64,000 nucleotides of DNA from CAYUYV01 sp964449455 (GCA_964449455.1 CAYUYV010000003.1:4741-68740); one strand, 5' to 3'. Shown: positions 17,273 to 26,189, counted from the stretch's first letter. A program made the numbers and translations. Notes: generated by a model not told the origin, from the sequence alone.

Positions 17273-19558
17273 ATGATGGTGGGACGGACATTAAGGATCG
17301 GTCAGGCATGCCTAATTGGCGCCTGGCTGCTGGGTGGGCACCATGCCTTGGCCCAGGAAACGGCACTTGAGCCTGCCGACGCGGAAAAGGAAAAGGTTCA
17401 GGTCAAACCCCTGACCTTGGAAGTCATTGTGGTGACGACAAGCAAGCGGGAAACTCAGCTGCTTGACACCGCGGCGGCCGTCAGTGTTCTGAGTGGAGAC
17501 CGGCTCGTGCGGCGCGGCATTGCCAGTTTCAACGATCTTGTGAACGAGGTGCCGGGCCTTGCCATTTCCTCCGATTTCGGTGGTGCGGCCAATCTGAAGA
17601 TCAGCTTGCGCGGTGTGGGCGGTACGGACGAAACCCGCCCCAATGGCAGCCCCTCCGTGGCCTTCCATGTGGACGATGTGTTCCAGACGACGACTCTGTT
17701 CCTCGCTGCCCCCCTTTTCGATGTAGACCGTCTGGAGGTGCTGAAAGGACCCCAGGGCACCTTGTACGGACGGAATACGACGGCCGGTGTGGTCAATGTC
17801 ATCACCCGCGGTCCCGGCGATGAGTTTGAAGGCTTTTTTCGCGGCGAAGGGGCAAGTTTCGGCCGCTTCCAGGCCGAAGGGGCCATCGGTGGTCCGGTGA
17901 CGGATCGTTTGGGCCTGCGCGTCGCTGCGTTCTATGAAAGCGGCGGCGGTTTCCAGGACACGATCGGCGCTGGGCCCTTTGCCGGCGCAACCCCCATTCC
18001 CGGTGTCATCCCGGGCATTGAGGACCCGGGCGCGCGCGAGGGCTTTGGCGATGCGGATCTGTTTGCCGCGCGCGCCACAATGGATTTCGCCATCACCGAA
18101 AACGCGTCTCTCACCGTGAAACTATGGGGGGCCCGGGATCGGGGCGAGGTGCAACAGCTTGACACACTGATGGCCCCTGAAGGCGTTCTTCTGGGTCCTG
18201 ATTTTGCCGCCGATATCGACAATGATCCGTTCACATTCCTGACCGGGGAGTTCCACGAGCAGGCCGTGGATATCTTCGCGCTTGCCGCCGATTACGAAGC
18301 GGTGCTCGCGCCCAATCTCAATCTCGATGTGATCCTGGGCTACCAGAGCGGCTCCCGGGAGCTGAGCGCCAATGGAGTGGGAAGCCCGGCGCGGGTCTTC
18401 AATTTCGACTTCTCCGATAATTTCAGCCAGACCTCGGTCGAGGCGCGCATCAGTGACGATCAGGGCGGTGCCTTTGACTGGATTTTCGGTGCCTTCTATC
18501 TGCGTGACCAGGTAGAGTTCTTCACGGATTTTCAGGCGGCAGAACAGCTCTTGACCGATTTTGAATCCGACTATGTCCAGTCCCGGGAAAGCTTTGCCGC
18601 CTTCGCCCAGTTCGATGTGCCCGTCACACAGCGCCTGACCCTGTCCGGCGGCCTGCGTTACACCTTTGACGAAGGTGACTTCAGCGGCGCCACGGAGGAT
18701 GTCAATCCCTTCGGGACGAGCTTCTTCTTCCTGCTGCCGATGGATGGCAATCCGCTGGTGTTCGATACCGATACTCAAGAAGACAATCTGTCCGGCCGCG
18801 TGACGGCTAAATATGACATCACCGATACGCTGAATGTCTTTGTCTCCTACGGCACGGGGTACAAGGCCGGCGGTTTTGACGGCTCCACCATCTTCACCCT
18901 GGAGGAAGCACAGCCCTTTGACTCCGAAACGGTGGCGGCCATCGAGCTGGGCCTCAAATGGTTTTCCGCAAGCGGATTGTTCGACGCGACCCTCGATCTC
19001 TTCCGCTATAATTTTGAGGAATTGCAGTCCACGACGCTGAGCCCCAATGGCTCCAATATTCGCACCAATGTGGCCGCGGCCGAGCTGCAGGGCCTTGAAT
19101 TTGCCGCCGGTGCCCGGGTCCTTGAAACGGCGGCCCACACGGTCCGCGTCACAGGGTCTTTGACCTGGCTCGGGAGCGAGATCACCGAATTCGACTCCGC
19201 GGACCCTGTGCTCACGGAACTGAATTTGGGGAATGATCTGCCGGGGGCACCGCGCCTGACGGCCAATTTCTCCGTGGACCACATTTATGGCTTTGCCAAT
19301 GGCTGGTTCTTCAACACCATCATCGATGCACGTTTTCAGGGCGATGAGTTCAAGCGGCTGACCAATGACTTCACGTCTTTGGTGGAGTCCTATTTCCTGC
19401 TCAATGGCCGCATCGAACTCGATTTGAACAATGGTCTGACCTTGTATGGCTTTGCCCGAAACATGGCCGATGCGGAATATTTCCTGGACACTGCAGGCGC
19501 CATTCGCCTGGTCGGCCCGCCCCGGACCGTGGGTGGTGGACTGATCTTTAATTTCTGA
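17273..19558 (+). CDS. TonB-dependent outer membrane receptor
   Basis: About 761 aa. A signal peptide (MMVGRTLRIGQACLIGAWLL, ending HALAQ) leads to a short linker, a plug domain with VEVLKGPQGTLYGRNTTAG-like sequence (RLEVLKGPQGTLYGRNTTAG), and a 22-strand-type barrel ending in an aromatic residue (GGGLIFNF), as outer membrane sorting requires. The TonB box is likely in the stretch LEVIVVTTSK. The open frame starts earlier (17108), but ATG 17273 or 17276 gives the signal peptide at the right place. The ligand is unknown; the next gene encodes a secreted phosphoesterase 76 bp downstream, hinting at uptake of a phosphorylated compound. Confidence 0.9.
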   Translation: MMVGRTLRIGQACLIGAWLLGGHHALAQETALEPADAEKEKVQVKPLTLEVIVVTTSKRETQLLDTAAAVSVLSGDRLVRRGIASFNDLVNEVPGLAISSDFGGAANLKISLRGVGGTDETRPNGSPSVAFHVDDVFQTTTLFLAAPLFDVDRLEVLKGPQGTLYGRNTTAGVVNVITRGPGDEFEGFFRGEGASFGRFQAEGAIGGPVTDRLGLRVAAFYESGGGFQDTIGAGPFAGATPIPGVIPGIEDPGAREGFGDADLFAARATMDFAITENASLTVKLWGARDRGEVQQLDTLMAPEGVLLGPDFAADIDNDPFTFLTGEFHEQAVDIFALAADYEAVLAPNLNLDVILGYQSGSRELSANGVGSPARVFNFDFSDNFSQTSVEARISDDQGGAFDWIFGAFYLRDQVEFFTDFQAAEQLLTDFESDYVQSRESFAAFAQFDVPVTQRLTLSGGLRYTFDEGDFSGATEDVNPFGTSFFFLLPMDGNPLVFDTDTQEDNLSGRVTAKYDITDTLNVFVSYGTGYKAGGFDGSTIFTLEEAQPFDSETVAAIELGLKWFSASGLFDATLDLFRYNFEELQSTTLSPNGSNIRTNVAAAELQGLEFAAGARVLETAAHTVRVTGSLTWLGSEITEFDSADPVLTELNLGNDLPGAPRLTANFSVDHIYGFANGWFFNTIIDARFQGDEFKRLTNDFTSLVESYFLLNGRIELDLNNGLTLYGFARNMADAEYFLDTAGAIRLVGPPRTVGGGLIFNF

Positions 19559-19577
19559 TCTGCACGGAAAGCCACGG

Positions 19578-19622
19578 AAGACAGACAGACCAGACAGAGT
19601 AAGACAGATAAGACAGACAAGG
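19578..19622. repeat. Degenerate AGACAGA tandem repeat upstream of phosphoesterase
   Basis: A purine-rich run of about five AGACAGA-like units spaced 5-11 bases apart fills most of the 76-bp gap between the receptor stop and the phosphoesterase start. It ends next to the ribosome-binding site AAGGAAGGA. It is unlike the GC-rich surroundings. Confidence 0.65.
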
Positions 19623-19634
19623 AAGGACCATCCC

Positions 19635-21674
19635 ATGCCCCGTCCCACTCGCATCATCTCCCTCTTGGCGGCTGTGTGCCTGTCGACGGCGGCCGCGCCG
19701 GCGCTCGCCCATTCCAAAAAGCCGACGGCTGAAACCCCCCAACTGTTTGTGCCCGATCTTGACTCCCACCACGGTGAGGCAACGCCCTGGACAAGCCTTG
19801 ACGTAAAGGACGATCCGTCCCGGTTCCATTTCGCCATTGTGACGGACCGGACGGGTGGCCACCGGGCAGGGGTCTTCGCCCGCGCGCCCCACGCCCTCAA
19901 CCGGCTTCAGCCGGCCTTTGTCATGAGCGTCGGGGACTTCATCGAGGGCTATACACGGGATGCGGATAAAGTCCGGGCCGAATGGGATGGCATTGCCGAA
20001 ACCGTAAGCCCGCTCGAAGCCCCGCTCTTTTTCACGCCCGGCAACCACGATCTTTCCAATGATGTTCAGTATCAGGTCTGGAAGGAACGGTTCGGCGCTG
20101 ACTATTATCACTTTCTTTATAAGGACACCCTGTTCCTGGTCCTGAACACGGAGGTCTTTCCGGAAGTGGTGGCGACACTTGGCTCGTTCCTCGGCACCGT
20201 ATCAGACCCGGAGACCGTGTTCGCGGCCCAGATCGCTTATGTGAAGGCTGTCCTCGCGGCCCATCCGGATGTGCGGTGGACTTTTGTCATGGTGCACCAG
20301 CCGGTCTGGCAAACGCCGGGCTATGGGGCGGCTCCGGGCTGGCAGGCCCTGCGGGCTGCCCTTGGCGACCGGCCCCACACCCTGTTTGCCGGCCATGAGC
20401 ATGTTTATGAACATGTGACGGATCCGGAGCATGGCCATGACCGGATTACCCTTGCCACTACGGGCGGCGGCCATCAGGGTCTGCGCGGGCCGGCCTATGG
20501 GGAGTTCGACCATGTCACCTGGGTGACCATGCCGGACAAGGGGGACCCTGTGATCGGCACTGTGCTGCTGGACGGTATTCTGCCCAAGGCTCTGCCTGTG
20601 GCCGAGACCCGTGCCGCGGCCGACCGCCTGGCGCAAAGCGTCACCATCACCCCTCTGATGATCAGTGCTGGCCCCTTCGAGGCGGGCAGCCAGACCGTGA
20701 CCCTGGCCAATGATGGGGATGCGCCCATTGAAGCCAAGGCCGTGTTGCGGGCGAATGCCACGCTCTCCGCCGCGCCATCCTCCGTGTCCGCCATTCTGGC
20801 ACCCGGTGAAACCCGAACCATGGAAATCACTCTGACAGCGGCCCGGCCCATGGAGCCGGCCAAGCTCGTTCCGGTCACTGCCACGTGGTCTTTCGCGTCC
20901 CTTGATGCGGACGGTCAGGTCCACAAGGCACAGCGTCCGGCGGCTTTCCTGCCAGAGACGGTTTATCGCCTGCCCCGATCGGCTGATGCCATCACGGTTG
21001 ATGGGGATCTGAGCGATTGGGGCGGGGCCGGGGCCTTGCGGTTTTCCGGCGCCTCACAGCGCAACCATGGGGACAGTCATTTTGGTCCGGAGGATTTTGC
21101 AGGGCGCTTTGACCTGCGTGCGAGCAATGAGGCGCTCTATGTCGCGGTCTGCGTGACCGATGACCGGGTCGTGACGGCGCCCGGCGAAGATCTGACCAAC
21201 CAGGATCACGTCCAGCTCCGCCTGGATTTGCGCCAGCCCGAGGCGCGTTTGCGGAACCGGAGCGGGACGGAGGAATTTGCAAGCCTCGCCACTGATCCGA
21301 CAGCCGCCTATCTCACCCGCTATCTAGCGTTGAACGCTGCACCCCATGGGGGCGGCGCCGATCCCCTGGCCGGCGACCTTCTCAATAGTGTGTGGATGCC
21401 CGCCTGGCCCGGCACTGCCGCCGCCGCTCTGCGCACAGAAACGGGCTATACGATTGAGATTGCCATCCCGAAGGCGGGCCTCGGCCAAGGGCTTCTGGCA
21501 AAGCCGGACACGGATGAAGCCGGCGCCCATTTGCGGTTCAATCTGATGGTCCAGGATTATGATCACCCTGCGGACCGGGTGGAGCATCTGTGGCGGCTTG
21601 CCCGCACGGACGGTTTCGGCCATCCGCGCACGGGCCTTTTCGCCCTGGAAGGCGACCCAGCATCGGTGGAATGA
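19635..21674 (+). CDS. Secreted metallophosphoesterase with C-terminal CBM9-like domain
   Basis: A 679-aa exported enzyme with a signal peptide (residues 1-25, ending APALA). The calcineurin-like catalytic domain spans about 50-310: metal motifs VTDRTGG, SVGDFIEG, PGNHDLS, MVHQPVW and AGHEHVYEH (first motif DRT rather than the usual DxH). An Ig-like beta domain (about 335-430) follows. The C-terminal domain (about 450-675) begins ITVDGDLSDWGGA, typical of CBM9-like domains that bind carbohydrate or wall material. ATG 19635 has AAGGAAGGA upstream. It probably shares a transcript with the TonB receptor. The natural substrate cannot be read from sequence. Confidence 0.82.
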   Translation: MPRPTRIISLLAAVCLSTAAAPALAHSKKPTAETPQLFVPDLDSHHGEATPWTSLDVKDDPSRFHFAIVTDRTGGHRAGVFARAPHALNRLQPAFVMSVGDFIEGYTRDADKVRAEWDGIAETVSPLEAPLFFTPGNHDLSNDVQYQVWKERFGADYYHFLYKDTLFLVLNTEVFPEVVATLGSFLGTVSDPETVFAAQIAYVKAVLAAHPDVRWTFVMVHQPVWQTPGYGAAPGWQALRAALGDRPHTLFAGHEHVYEHVTDPEHGHDRITLATTGGGHQGLRGPAYGEFDHVTWVTMPDKGDPVIGTVLLDGILPKALPVAETRAAADRLAQSVTITPLMISAGPFEAGSQTVTLANDGDAPIEAKAVLRANATLSAAPSSVSAILAPGETRTMEITLTAARPMEPAKLVPVTATWSFASLDADGQVHKAQRPAAFLPETVYRLPRSADAITVDGDLSDWGGAGALRFSGASQRNHGDSHFGPEDFAGRFDLRASNEALYVAVCVTDDRVVTAPGEDLTNQDHVQLRLDLRQPEARLRNRSGTEEFASLATDPTAAYLTRYLALNAAPHGGGADPLAGDLLNSVWMPAWPGTAAAALRTETGYTIEIAIPKAGLGQGLLAKPDTDEAGAHLRFNLMVQDYDHPADRVEHLWRLARTDGFGHPRTGLFALEGDPASVE

Positions 21675-21730
21675 TCGCGATCCCTGGGCCGAGGCGAGCC
21701 CATGCGATTTGTCATGGCGAGCGAATGTCA

Positions 21731-21773
21731 CGCGATCCGGAGCGGCGCAGTCTGTTGACCGCTCTGGATCGCG
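21731..21773. terminator. Hairpin between convergent genes, possible bidirectional terminator
   Basis: An inverted repeat of 15 bp with one mismatch: CGCGATCCGGAGCGG at 21731-21745 pairs with 21759-21773, loop 13 nt. It lies in the 148-bp spacer between the phosphoesterase (plus) and SDR (minus) stop codons. There is no clear U-run, so the terminator role is inferred from position. Confidence 0.5.
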
Positions 21774-21822
21774 TCGCGACAGCATGCGATGACGTTGTTT
21801 GGCAAGGGGAGTGATGTCCCTG

Positions 21823-22539
21823 TCAGGCGCGCCGGATGCCGAACAGCCCGGCCATGCCGCGTCGCCGCGCAGGCTGGGTGAGATCGATATCGGTTTCACC
21901 CCGCTCCACCCGCTCCATGATCTGCTGAGCGACATCAGTGTTCGTGACATCAGTGTTCGTGATGTCAGGCCGGGATGGGGCCAAGACCGTCACCACACGG
22001 ATGGCCGTAGGCGTCAAGGCCGTTCGTAGGGTCTTGGAGAAGGAACCAAAACCGCATTTTGAGGACCGGTAGAGCGGTGCGGGGTCTTTTGCCGGTGCCG
22101 GAACCACATTGAGGATCAGCGGCCGGGCGCTCGACTCCAGCAGCGCTGTGGCATCCGTACACAGAAGAATGGCGGCGCTGAGATCCAGGGATCCCGAACC
22201 GGCGAGGGCCAGCCCACCATCACCCGTCTCGACGGGAAGGGCGCAGGCCCCATTGTTGATCAGGATGTCGATGCGGCCCGCGGTGCGCCGGATCGTCTCC
22301 AAGCCATCCACGCGCCCTTGCGCCCGGCACAAATCCGCGTCCACCCACAGGACGCCCAAGGGCAGACCTCGAAGCGGGTTCGTGCCGATGCCAATGACAT
22401 GGGCGCCGTGTTTGCGGAAATGGGTGGCAAGGCGGGCCCCAAGGCCACTCGTGGCCCCGGCGACCACGACAACGGGCTGGCGAATGGGACGAGCCTGCGC
22501 GGCCCCTGGCTTGGTGGTGGAGAATGAATGCGCGGCCAT
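21823..22539 (-). CDS. Short-chain dehydrogenase/reductase
   Basis: A 238-aa Rossmann-fold SDR. The cofactor motif is AGATSGLG, the structural NNAG-type motif is INNGA, and the catalytic Tyr/Lys are in YRSSK, so it should be an active NAD(P)-dependent oxidoreductase; the substrate is unknown. ATG 22539 is preferred over ATG 22545 because the GGAGG just upstream is then correctly spaced. It follows the sugar-phosphate transferase by 20 bp in the same operon, suggesting a link to surface polysaccharide. A 15-bp duplication at 21931-21960 gives a tandem TNTDV near the C-terminus. Confidence 0.8.
   Translation of the reverse strand: MAAHSFSTTKPGAAQARPIRQPVVVVAGATSGLGARLATHFRKHGAHVIGIGTNPLRGLPLGVLWVDADLCRAQGRVDGLETIRRTAGRIDILINNGACALPVETGDGGLALAGSGSLDLSAAILLCTDATALLESSARPLILNVVPAPAKDPAPLYRSSKCGFGSFSKTLRTALTPTAIRVVTVLAPSRPDITNTDVTNTDVAQQIMERVERGETDIDLTQPARRRGMAGLFGIRRA
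21931..21966. repeat. 15-bp tandem duplication in SDR gene
   Basis: GACATCAGTGTTCGT occurs twice in direct succession (21931-21945 and 21946-21960), followed by a partial third copy. It encodes a repeated NTDVT and keeps the frame. Confidence 0.85.
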
Positions 22540-22559
22540 GGGCATCCCCTCCGGGACGG

Positions 22560-24062
22560 TCAGTAGGCAGATTTCTGGAACAGCACCTTGATGGCTGTCA
22601 TGAACAAGATCTTGATGTCGAGCCACAAGGACCAGTGCTCAATATACCAAAGGTCATGGGCCACGCGCCCGTCCATTTTCTCCAGGGTGTCCGTCTCGCC
22701 GCGATAGCCATTGACCTGGGCCCAGCCGGTGATGCCTGGCTTCACATTGTGGCGGCGGGCATAACGGGCAACGAGTTTGGCATATTCCATATTGTGAGCC
22801 AGGGCATGGGGGCGCGGCCCCACCAGGCTCATCTCTCCCTTCAGGACATTCAGGAGCTGGGGCAGCTCATCAATGCTGGTCCGGCGCAGGAAAGCGCCCA
22901 CCGCCGTGATGCGCTTGTCGTCCTTTGTCGCCTGACGCACCACGGGACCGTCGTCGGTCGTCGTCATGGTGCGGAACTTCATGATCGGGAAGACATTGTG
23001 GTTGAAGCCGTGGCGGCGCTGGCGGAAGAACACCGGCCCGGGCGAGGTCGCCTTGATGGCGATCGCGACCACCAGGAACAAGGGGGACAGGCAAAGCAGA
23101 AGAATGCCGCTCAGCACCCGGTCCATGGCGATCTTGGCCAGACCCGGCATGCCGTCGATGCGCCGGGGGCGAATATCGAAATAGGGTACACCGCCCAGGA
23201 TCTTGATGGGACGTCCGGAGAAGCGGAACACGGAAGGATCGGGGGACAGGCTGATGGGCACGGGAATATGGCCCAACTCATCCACAACGGTCTCAATGCG
23301 ATCGCTCTCATTCCAGGGAATGGAGATTACGATCTGGTCGATCCGGGTCTCCCGCGCGGCCCGCTTCAGATCATCCAGGCTGCCATGGGCGACATCCATG
23401 CCAGGCCGGGGCCCGGTCTGATCATCCCCGTCGAAGGCTTCATCATCGAAAGTGCCCATGATGGACAAGCCGATGGTGCCCACCTCGCTATAGCGCAGAA
23501 ACTCTTCCGTTTTGGTCCGCGAGCCGACCAACGCCACCCGCATGTTCAAGGGGCCGCCGGTCCGGGTCAGCTTGAGGGCGATCCGATTGGCGGCGACGCG
23601 GCTCAGCACCAGCAAAGTCGGGGTGAGCACCATGAACAGCAGCCCGGCACCACGTGAAAAGGCATCGGTGCTCTTGCTGACGAAAAGGGCTGCCAGCAGG
23701 AACAAGGTGATCAGCAACCAGACATGGAGGATATTCTTGATTTGCTCGCCGAGTGCGAACAGGCCGCCCGGCTTATAAAGGCCCTGGGCGGCTCCGAGAA
23801 TCACGAAAAGGAGCGCAGAAATGCCGCCCCAAATCGCACTGTCCAGGGGATATCCACCATGTTGATAAACGTAAATATGATATGCAAAAGTGGTGAAGAG
23901 GGAGGTGCCCATGCAGACCAGGGCATCGAAAACCCAGATTGATTCCCGCATCAGACGGCGGTGGGACAGGGCACGGATATGGCCCCTGGCCGGCACACTG
24001 AAAAGGTCTGATTCCACGGAACCAGACAATTTCGTGTCTGCGGTTTTGGTTGTGTCGACCAT
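22560..24062 (-). CDS. Polyprenyl glycosylphosphotransferase (WcaJ/PssZ type)
   Basis: A 500-aa initiating sugar-phosphate transferase: it moves a hexose-1-phosphate from UDP-sugar to undecaprenyl phosphate at the inner membrane, the first step of exopolysaccharide assembly. About four N-terminal helices (residues 40-160), a CoA-binding-like domain with MRVALVGSRT, and a fifth hydrophobic segment (GILLLCLSPLFLVVAI) precede the catalytic core. Core motifs are FFRQRRHGFNHNVFPIMKFR, RTSIDELPQLLNVLKGEMS, LVGPRPHA and PGITGWAQVNGYRG. The start is ATG 24062. The SDR follows it. No other polysaccharide genes are in the window. Confidence 0.92.
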   Translation of the reverse strand: MVDTTKTADTKLSGSVESDLFSVPARGHIRALSHRRLMRESIWVFDALVCMGTSLFTTFAYHIYVYQHGGYPLDSAIWGGISALLFVILGAAQGLYKPGGLFALGEQIKNILHVWLLITLFLLAALFVSKSTDAFSRGAGLLFMVLTPTLLVLSRVAANRIALKLTRTGGPLNMRVALVGSRTKTEEFLRYSEVGTIGLSIMGTFDDEAFDGDDQTGPRPGMDVAHGSLDDLKRAARETRIDQIVISIPWNESDRIETVVDELGHIPVPISLSPDPSVFRFSGRPIKILGGVPYFDIRPRRIDGMPGLAKIAMDRVLSGILLLCLSPLFLVVAIAIKATSPGPVFFRQRRHGFNHNVFPIMKFRTMTTTDDGPVVRQATKDDKRITAVGAFLRRTSIDELPQLLNVLKGEMSLVGPRPHALAHNMEYAKLVARYARRHNVKPGITGWAQVNGYRGETDTLEKMDGRVAHDLWYIEHWSLWLDIKILFMTAIKVLFQKSAY

Positions 24063-24259
24063 GTGGAATCCCGTAGTCAGCGCTTCGCCGCCCTGGACCC
24101 GTTGCGCCAGCGGTCCACCAAAGAGCCAGTCCGTTTAGTCACTTCCCGGCACAATCAATCGGATGCTTATACCCACGGCGTTCCATTGTCCATCCATGGG
24201 ACGGTTTTCCAAAACGGGGGGATGGAAAAGATCCTTCGGTGTTTCAATCTGGTCCGGTC

Positions 24260-24338
24260 CTGGTGTCGTGGATCAGAAGTCCGCATGAGAAGTCCCGGCA
24301 CGTCCATCTGCGGACTTCTGATCCGTAAACGACACCAG
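24260..24338. other. Long inverted repeat (26-bp stem), hairpin 1
   Basis: 24260-24285 pairs perfectly with 24309-24324 plus 24329-24338; four unpaired bases (GTAA, 24325-24328) form a bulge and the loop is 23 nt. It lies in the 614-bp noncoding region between the divergent sugar transferase and MscS genes, where I see no ORF with support. Part of the loop (CGGCACG, 24296-24302) is complementary to the loop of hairpin 2. Confidence 0.75.
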
Positions 24339-24365
24339 AAACACCATATTGCTCGTGTGGCTCTT

Positions 24366-24418
24366 GGGTCAGGCATTCGCGACGGAGCGTGCCGATCATT
24401 CGGGCGAATGCCTGACCC
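24366..24418. other. Inverted repeat (15-bp stem), hairpin 2
   Basis: GGGTCAGGCATTCGC at 24366-24380 pairs perfectly with 24404-24418; the loop is 23 nt, the same length as in hairpin 1. CGTGCCG at 24388-24394 can pair with the loop of hairpin 1. The stem shares the pattern G-TCAG----TC-GC with hairpin 1. Confidence 0.75.
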
Positions 24419-24676
24419 GCCACACTTGGACGCGCATTCGAAGCATGGCCATTTATCTTTGGCCCCCTGTCTCACCATTACCTTGAACTCACGAGAATCA
24501 TGCCGCGCTGTGGGCGAGTTATCTCGCGGTGTGCCCCTTGACAGTCTGACATTTGCCTTTTCGAACAAGTGTAGGATCAAATACTTTAGGTGTGTCGGGA
24601 AAGGTGCACCCGATACGCGCGCCCGGATGACCGTATTTTCCACCGCCCCTTCGTCACTCTCGTCCCGGAGGCATCC

Positions 24677-25525
24677 ATGCCTGAAATACCTGAAAACCTG
24701 TTGGTTGATCTCATACCGCTTGGGATCAGTTACGGCCTGCGCATCGTTGGAGCCATCGTTGTCCTGATTGTCGGTTGGATCGTGGCCGGCATCCTTGCGC
24801 GCAATGTGCGCCGGGCACTCGCCAGCCAACGGCGCATCGACCCGATTCTCCAGGGTATTTTCTCAAGCGCCGTTAAATATCTGGTGCTCGCCATCGTCAT
24901 CATGGCGGTGCTGAATCAGTTTGGGGTCCAGACGACAGGCATTGCCGCTCTGATCGGTGCTTTTGGCCTCGCCATTGGCCTGGCGCTTCAGGGAACCCTG
25001 TCGACCATGGCGGCCGGCGTCATGCTGGTGGCCTTCCGGCCTTTCCGGATCGGCCATTATATTGAGGTGGCTGGCCATGCCGGGACGGTCCAGGAAGTCA
25101 CCCTGCTGACGACGGAACTGTCCACGCCGGACAATGTTCAGATCATCCTTCCCAATGATGCGGTCTGGGGTAAGCCGATCGTCAATTACTCCTTCCACCC
25201 CCGTCGCCGGGTCGATTTTGCTCTGCATATCGCCCATCGCGACGACATCGGCGGGGCCATGGACATTATCGAAGGGGCCCTTAAGGACGACAGCCGCTGT
25301 CTCCAGGAGCCGGAGGCCCAGATCGTCGTCACGGACATCACGGAACAGGGGGTGTCCCTCGCCGTGCGTGTCTGGGTCGAAGCCGGCGACTACTGGCCAG
25401 TGAAATTCGATCTCAACCGGGCCTTCAAGGAACGTTTCGAGCGCAACGGCGTCACCGTGGCCCGCTCCCAGCAGGAAATCCACCTGTCACCCCAGGCCCT
25501 ATCCCTGGTGAAGGGCGCGGCCTGA
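24677..25525 (+). CDS. MscS family mechanosensitive channel
   Basis: A 282-aa small-conductance mechanosensitive channel that releases osmolytes under hypo-osmotic shock. It has three N-terminal helices; the pore-lining TM3 reads GAFGLAIGLALQGTLSTMAA, followed by the family signature FRPFRIGHYIEVAGHAGTV and LPNDAVWGKPIVNYS, and an alpha/beta cytoplasmic vestibule. ATG 24677 has GGAGG at 24667-24671; upstream in-frame codons from 24590 lack support. Length matches E. coli MscS (286 aa). Confidence 0.93.
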   Translation: MPEIPENLLVDLIPLGISYGLRIVGAIVVLIVGWIVAGILARNVRRALASQRRIDPILQGIFSSAVKYLVLAIVIMAVLNQFGVQTTGIAALIGAFGLAIGLALQGTLSTMAAGVMLVAFRPFRIGHYIEVAGHAGTVQEVTLLTTELSTPDNVQIILPNDAVWGKPIVNYSFHPRRRVDFALHIAHRDDIGGAMDIIEGALKDDSRCLQEPEAQIVVTDITEQGVSLAVRVWVEAGDYWPVKFDLNRAFKERFERNGVTVARSQQEIHLSPQALSLVKGAA

Positions 25526-25591
25526 ACTCAACACCATTGAAGGGCGGTCTGGACTATCCAGATCGCCTTTGCAGTGTGGTATAGTGAGCCT

Positions 25592-25843
25592 GCACGGTCG
25601 TGAATTGCATTGGGCCGCAATGCGCTTTTTGGCCTTGCGGCCTTGGNNNNNNNNNNNNNNNNNNNNNNNNNNNNNNNNNNNNNNNNNNNNNNNNNNNNNN
25701 NNNNNNNNNNNNNNNNNNNNNNNNNNNNNNNNNNNNNNNNNNNNNNGCACGGTCGTGAATTGCATTGGGCCGCAATGCGCTTTTTGGCCTTGCGGCCTTG
25801 GAGGGTTGCGGCCTTGGAGGGTTGCGGCCTTGGAGGGTTGCGG
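25592..25843. repeat. 55-bp duplication flanking assembly gap plus 16-bp tandem repeat
   Basis: 25592-25646 and 25747-25801 are identical over 55 bp on either side of the 100-N run 25647-25746. The right copy runs into three copies of a 16-bp unit (GCGGCCTTGGAGGGTT, 25792-25839). The stretch 25526-25943 holds no gene. The duplication may be real, a contig overlap the scaffolder failed to merge, or the edge of a longer array. Confidence 0.8.
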
Positions 25844-25943
25844 ACTGTCTTGGCGACACGCCGGTTCTTCATGGAAGCGATGCTGCGTGGGGAGGCGTGG
25901 GGTAGGCCGGTGATTGGGCGCCGGCAAACGGGAGGATGTGAGT

Positions 25944-26189
25944 ATGGGCCGGTTGCTTCGGAATTTGTTTCTGGTCGTGATTGTGGTGGGCGTTGGCGTC
26001 TTTGCCTATTACGGCACCGTCGATCCGTGCGAAATCCTGGCTGAGGAACGCAAAGGACGGTTGGTCGAACGCCTGATCGGCGGCGATGTCAGGGACGATG
26101 GTTGGTCATCCTGCGCGGCCGAGTTGCCCAGCGAATGGTGGGAGAAAGTCGAACGTCTCTGGTCCGACAGGCCCGCTGCCGATCGATAA
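25944..26189 (+). CDS. Small single-helix membrane protein, function unknown
   Basis: An 81-aa protein with an N-terminal transmembrane helix (RNLFLVVIVVGVGVFAYYGT) and a short charged domain with two Cys (DPCEIL, WSSCAAE) facing the periplasm. ATG 25944 has GGAGGA at 25931-25936. I recognise no family. It converges on the hpnM-like gene with 111 bp between them. Confidence 0.6.
   Translation: MGRLLRNLFLVVIVVGVGVFAYYGTVDPCEILAEERKGRLVERLIGGDVRDDGWSSCAAELPSEWWEKVERLWSDRPAADR

Noticed and set aside
18122..19900. Long minus-strand open frame of 592 codons opposite the TonB receptor
   Set aside because: It is a GC-rich shadow of the receptor, without motifs; the plus-strand protein has clear family features.
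24538..24577. Promoter for mscS (TTGACA at 24538-24543)
   Set aside because: The -35-like hexamer has no -10 box at 16-18 bp; the nearest TA-rich hexamer is 28 bp away.
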